Part shown: piece by piece, positions 61,515-64,000 of the stretch
How positions within the stretch are numbered: the first letter of the stretch is position 1
How the letters are laid out: every line of letters begins with the position of its first letter
Assembly (NCBI RefSeq): GCF_003858655.1
Contig: NZ_RQXV01000002.1
Coordinates: forward strand, 434,001 to 498,000
Direction: 5' to 3'
DNA: 64,000 bases
Origin: Amphritea balenae
Lineage (GTDB): Bacteria > Pseudomonadota > Gammaproteobacteria > Pseudomonadales > Balneatricaceae
Translations under genes and position numbers: made by a program
Notes under the pieces: generated by a model
Databases searched by the model: none
Seen by the model: the letters and a program-made list of their open reading frames with translations, nothing else
What the model was told of the DNA's origin: nothing

Positions 61515-62719
61515 ATTTGTTAAGCGATGAACTGATCGTTGAAAAGAGTGTGATTGATAGCGCTTCTGGCGAGCGCTGTTTTAGTGATAATAGTATGAAT
61601 ACAAGCATTGCTGATGACTTTGCTGATGGCCTTATTGAGCCGACTGCGATGCCGTTACATGGCGGTGATATATACAGCGCCAGTGTTCGCTATGGTATAC
61701 CAGCGCCGCAGTGGCTGGATCTCTCTACCGGCCTGAACCCTGAATCCTATCCGCTACCGCAACTGGATGCTGCTGCCTTTCAGCGATTACCTTATCTGAA
61801 TCCTGACTTTATAGCGGCGGCGGCGCATTATTACGGCAATGATCAGCTGATGCCATGCAATGGCTCGCAGCTGATTATTCAGGCTTTGCCCCAGTGTCTG
61901 GAGCAAGAGTACTTGCCACCAGGAGTTCAGGAAAAACTGCCGGTGTTACTGCCTGAGTATGGCTATCAGGAACATCGTGATCACTGGCAGCGTCATGGTA
62001 ATCCTATTCGCACTTATCCTGCCTTCGATTCAGGTGCAGCGGTAGCGACAGTCGAAGCCGCTATAGATCAGGGTGATCCTTTTCACTTGGTGGTTATCAA
62101 TCCTAACAACCCAACCGGGCTCTGTTTTACGCCACAGCAGTTGAAAAACTGGGCTGAACGAATGCCTGGTGGGGGCTATCTGGTGGTAGACGAAGCTTTT
62201 ATTGATCTGGAGCCTACACAGAGTGTGTTGGCTAACCACTTTTGCGATAATATGCTGGTCCTGCGGTCTTTCGGTAAGTTTTTTGGCCTTGCCGGTATTC
62301 GGCTGGGCTTTGTGTTTGCCCAAGCTGAGTTACGAAATGCACTACAGCAGCATACCGGTATCTGGATGGTAAACGGTCCGGCTCAGTCCCTGGCTACCAG
62401 GGCACTACTAGATAGCGAATGGCAGTACAGTGCACAACACAGAATACGCGACTGTGCAGCGCACACCCGACAGTTGTTCAGTGCATTGTTTGATCGAATC
62501 AAGCCATTAATGCAGGTTCATACGCCGTTGTTTTCCAGCTACCAGATAGACAGAAAAGAGGCGTATCGGTTACATCATCACTTTGCCAGTCAGGGTATTC
62601 TGCTCAGGGTTATTGAGCTTGACGGGCAAACGAGCTTACTGCGTATCGGTATTAGCAGTGCCGCAGATGACCAACAAAGTGAAAGGTTACGGGAGGCAGT
62701 AGCTAGCTATGTCGGATAA
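61511..62719 (+). CDS. cobC: Threonine-phosphate decarboxylase-like CobC/CobD, linker synthesis
   Basis: A 402-residue PLP-dependent aminotransferase-fold enzyme. LHGGDIYSASVRYGIP and LDLSTGLNP at the start of the domain, VVINPNNPTGLC, VVDEAFIDL and the PLP lysine in LRSFGKFFGLAGIRLGF near 255 identify it. It makes the aminopropanol phosphate arm. The first 45 residues are not conserved; the GTG at 61511 is kept because of its GTGA overlap with cbiB, but ATG codons at 61595 or 61649 are possible starts. Confidence 0.9.
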   Translation: MNLLSDELIVEKSVIDSASGERCFSDNSMNTSIADDFADGLIEPTAMPLHGGDIYSASVRYGIPAPQWLDLSTGLNPESYPLPQLDAAAFQRLPYLNPDFIAAAAHYYGNDQLMPCNGSQLIIQALPQCLEQEYLPPGVQEKLPVLLPEYGYQEHRDHWQRHGNPIRTYPAFDSGAAVATVEAAIDQGDPFHLVVINPNNPTGLCFTPQQLKNWAERMPGGGYLVVDEAFIDLEPTQSVLANHFCDNMLVLRSFGKFFGLAGIRLGFVFAQAELRNALQQHTGIWMVNGPAQSLATRALLDSEWQYSAQHRIRDCAAHTRQLFSALFDRIKPLMQVHTPLFSSYQIDRKEAYRLHHHFASQGILLRVIELDGQTSLLRIGISSAADDQQSERLREAVASYVG

Positions 62720-63407
62720 CAAAGCCTCAAATAGTCTGTCGGGTAAAAATAAGGCCTACAGCACTGCTGACAAAGAAGCGGTGTACCGGGTTATTGCAGA
62801 ACGCCGGGATATGAGACATTTCCGCTCGGATGCGGTTGATCCGGAAGTGATTAAGCAGATGCTCATTGCTGCGCATCATGCTCCTAGTGTGGGACTGATG
62901 CAGCCCTGGCGGTTCCTGCGGGTTTCAGATAACGACCTGAGACAACAGTTACATCAACTGGTTGATGAGGAGCGTGCGCATACCGCCGAAGCGATGGGTG
63001 AACGTAAGAACGAATTCATGAAGCTGAAAGTGGAAGGTATTCTCGATTGCGCTGAAGTGATTGTTGCCGCACTACCCGATGATCGGGAAAAGTACGTTTT
63101 TGGCCGACGCACCCTGCCGGAGATGGATCTGGCTTCACTTTCCTGTGCTATCCAGAATATGTGGCTGGTGGCACGGGCTGAGGGAATAGGGATGGGCTGG
63201 GTGTCAATGTTTGACCCACAAGCTCTGGCGCAGTTGTTAAAAATGCCGGCCAATAGCAAGCCGGTGGCCATTCTCTGTATCGGCCATGTAGATGAGTTTT
63301 ATGACCGGCCCATGCTGGTGGAAGAGAACTGGGCGCAGGAGCGTCCGTTAGAAGAATTTATATATCAGAATTATTGGCCTGAAACTGCTGAAGAGCAGGG
63401 GAACTAA
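62709..63407 (+). CDS. bluB: BluB 5,6-dimethylbenzimidazole synthase (copy 2)
   Basis: A 232-residue BluB-family protein. Conserved ERRDMRHFRSD with Asp34, the AAHHAPSVGLMQPWRFLRV block and GMGWVSMFDP with the conserved Ser. It shares these motifs with copy 1 at 36130-36909 but is otherwise clearly diverged, with a shorter C-terminus. It overlaps cobC by 11 bases, so it is expressed with the operon. Why the locus carries two is not known; both keep the catalytic residues. Confidence 0.9.
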   Translation: MSDNKASNSLSGKNKAYSTADKEAVYRVIAERRDMRHFRSDAVDPEVIKQMLIAAHHAPSVGLMQPWRFLRVSDNDLRQQLHQLVDEERAHTAEAMGERKNEFMKLKVEGILDCAEVIVAALPDDREKYVFGRRTLPEMDLASLSCAIQNMWLVARAEGIGMGWVSMFDPQALAQLLKMPANSKPVAILCIGHVDEFYDRPMLVEENWAQERPLEEFIYQNYWPETAEEQGN

Positions 63408-63474
63408 AAGCGGGTAACCTAAAACTAGGTAACCGAGAGTTCCGGTCAACAGTATTTACGAGTGGAGTAGAGTT

Positions 63475-64000
63475 GTGTCTAAGAAAGGTATTATGGTTTG
63501 TGGTCACGGTAGCCGTGATAAAGACGCTGAACGTGAATTTGGTCTGGTTGCTGCGGGCTTAAAGAAACGTTTTCCGGAGATGCCGGTTGAGTATGGTTTC
63601 CTGGAATTTTCTGCGCCCAATATACATATGGGTCTGAACTCCCTGATAGAGCAGGGCGTTGATGAGATCTATGCGGTGCCGGGTATGTTGTTTGCGGCGA
63701 CTCATGCGAAGAACGATATCCCATCGGTGCTGACGACCTTTGAGCAGAACTGTTCTGATGTAGCAGTTAAATATGGCAGCGAGCTGGGTCTGCATAGCGC
63801 CATGATCGAAGCCTTTCAGGCGCGTATTTACGAATCTATGGGGCTGGACCCTGAAAACCCACCTGAGAATCTCTACGATACCCTGCTGGTGGTTGTTGGC
63901 CGTGGTACCTCTGATACCCATGCCAATGCCGAAGCGGCAAAGCTGACCCGCATTGTGAATGAGAATATGGGCTTTGGCTGGGCTGATACGGTTTACTCCG
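63475..64000 (+). CDS. cbiX: CbiX-type sirohydrochlorin cobaltochelatase (partial, cut by window end)
   Basis: The first 175 residues of a CbiX-family chelatase are visible. His11 in VCGHGSRDKDAE and His77 in MLFAATHAKNDIP match the two metal-binding histidines of CbiX/SirB. A second, shorter domain begins with LVVVGRGTSDTHANAE near 142-157, as in the longer forms. It inserts cobalt into sirohydrochlorin, the cobalt-early step, in the same operon that also encodes CobN. The start is GTG at 63475 with GTGGAG upstream. Confidence 0.85.
   Translation, partial: MSKKGIMVCGHGSRDKDAEREFGLVAAGLKKRFPEMPVEYGFLEFSAPNIHMGLNSLIEQGVDEIYAVPGMLFAATHAKNDIPSVLTTFEQNCSDVAVKYGSELGLHSAMIEAFQARIYESMGLDPENPPENLYDTLLVVVGRGTSDTHANAEAAKLTRIVNENMGFGWADTVYS

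Noticed and set aside
1-64000. CRISPR arrays, transposases, integrases, tRNA genes
   Set aside because: I looked for regularly spaced repeats, terminal inverted repeats with transposase genes and cloverleaf patterns and found none I could support; the only tandem repeat is the cbiC-cobL junction.

Overview
The window looks like a chromosome segment of a marine, aerobic gammaproteobacterium, probably an Oceanospirillales relative (Neptunomonas/Amphritea/Marinobacterium type). This is inferred from gene content: a TRAP transporter, an Mrp-type Na+/H+ antiporter, aromatic-catabolism regulators, betaine-homocysteine methyltransferase and a very large B12 locus. I see no tRNA, rRNA, CRISPR array, transposase or phage gene.

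Region 1 (1-16.7 kb) is an accessory aromatic/organic-acid region. It holds a sigma-54 activator of the DmpR/MopR type transcribed with a HbpS-like protein and a luciferase-like flavin oxidoreductase; three LysR regulators flank or follow this part of the window. A PaaX repressor, an adrenodoxin-type ferredoxin reductase and a DUF2889 protein lie divergent from a lone PaaA/PaaC-like di-iron protein and a small acidic protein of unknown function. A DctPQM TRAP transporter with a universal stress protein follows, then a PheA/TfdB-type flavin monooxygenase, a DUF2783 protein and a maleylacetoacetate/maleylpyruvate isomerase. No ring-cleavage dioxygenase is in the window, so the substrate is not known.

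Region 2 (16.7-21 kb) is mostly housekeeping: an EAL-HDOD protein, an RbgA/YlqF GTPase, a small basic protein, a CDGSH iron-sulfur protein and a BaiN/HI0933 flavoprotein. Region 3 (21-30 kb) is an OxyR-like LysR gene, lacking the peroxidatic cysteine, divergent from a nine-gene Mrp/Mnh-type antiporter operon with three MnhD-like subunits. Region 4 (30-36 kb) has an OsmC-YcaO fusion, a hemerythrin/DUF2249/NnrS-like module and a betaine-homocysteine methyltransferase.

Region 5 (36-64 kb) is a cobalamin locus. Two divergent cobalamin riboswitches drive bluB leftward and a long, almost gapless operon rightward: ECF cobalt uptake (DUF4198/NikK-like, CbiM, NikL-like, CbiQ, CbiO), a His-tailed MFS transporter, a fused ChlI-ChlD, cobO, cbiA, cbiD, cbiJ, cbiC, cobL, cobI, cbiG, cobJ, cobM, cobW, cobN, cobQ, cbiB, cobC, a second bluB and a cbiX cut by the window end. 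The set mixes parts of the cobalt-early route (CbiX, CbiG with its N-terminal domain, CbiD) with the late, oxygen-associated route (CobN plus ChlID, BluB). The most unusual sequence feature is at the cbiC-cobL junction: the end of cbiC and the beginning of cobL are tandemly repeated with an exact 92-bp period, producing two in-frame 30-codon chimeric mini-ORFs linked by TGATG overlaps.
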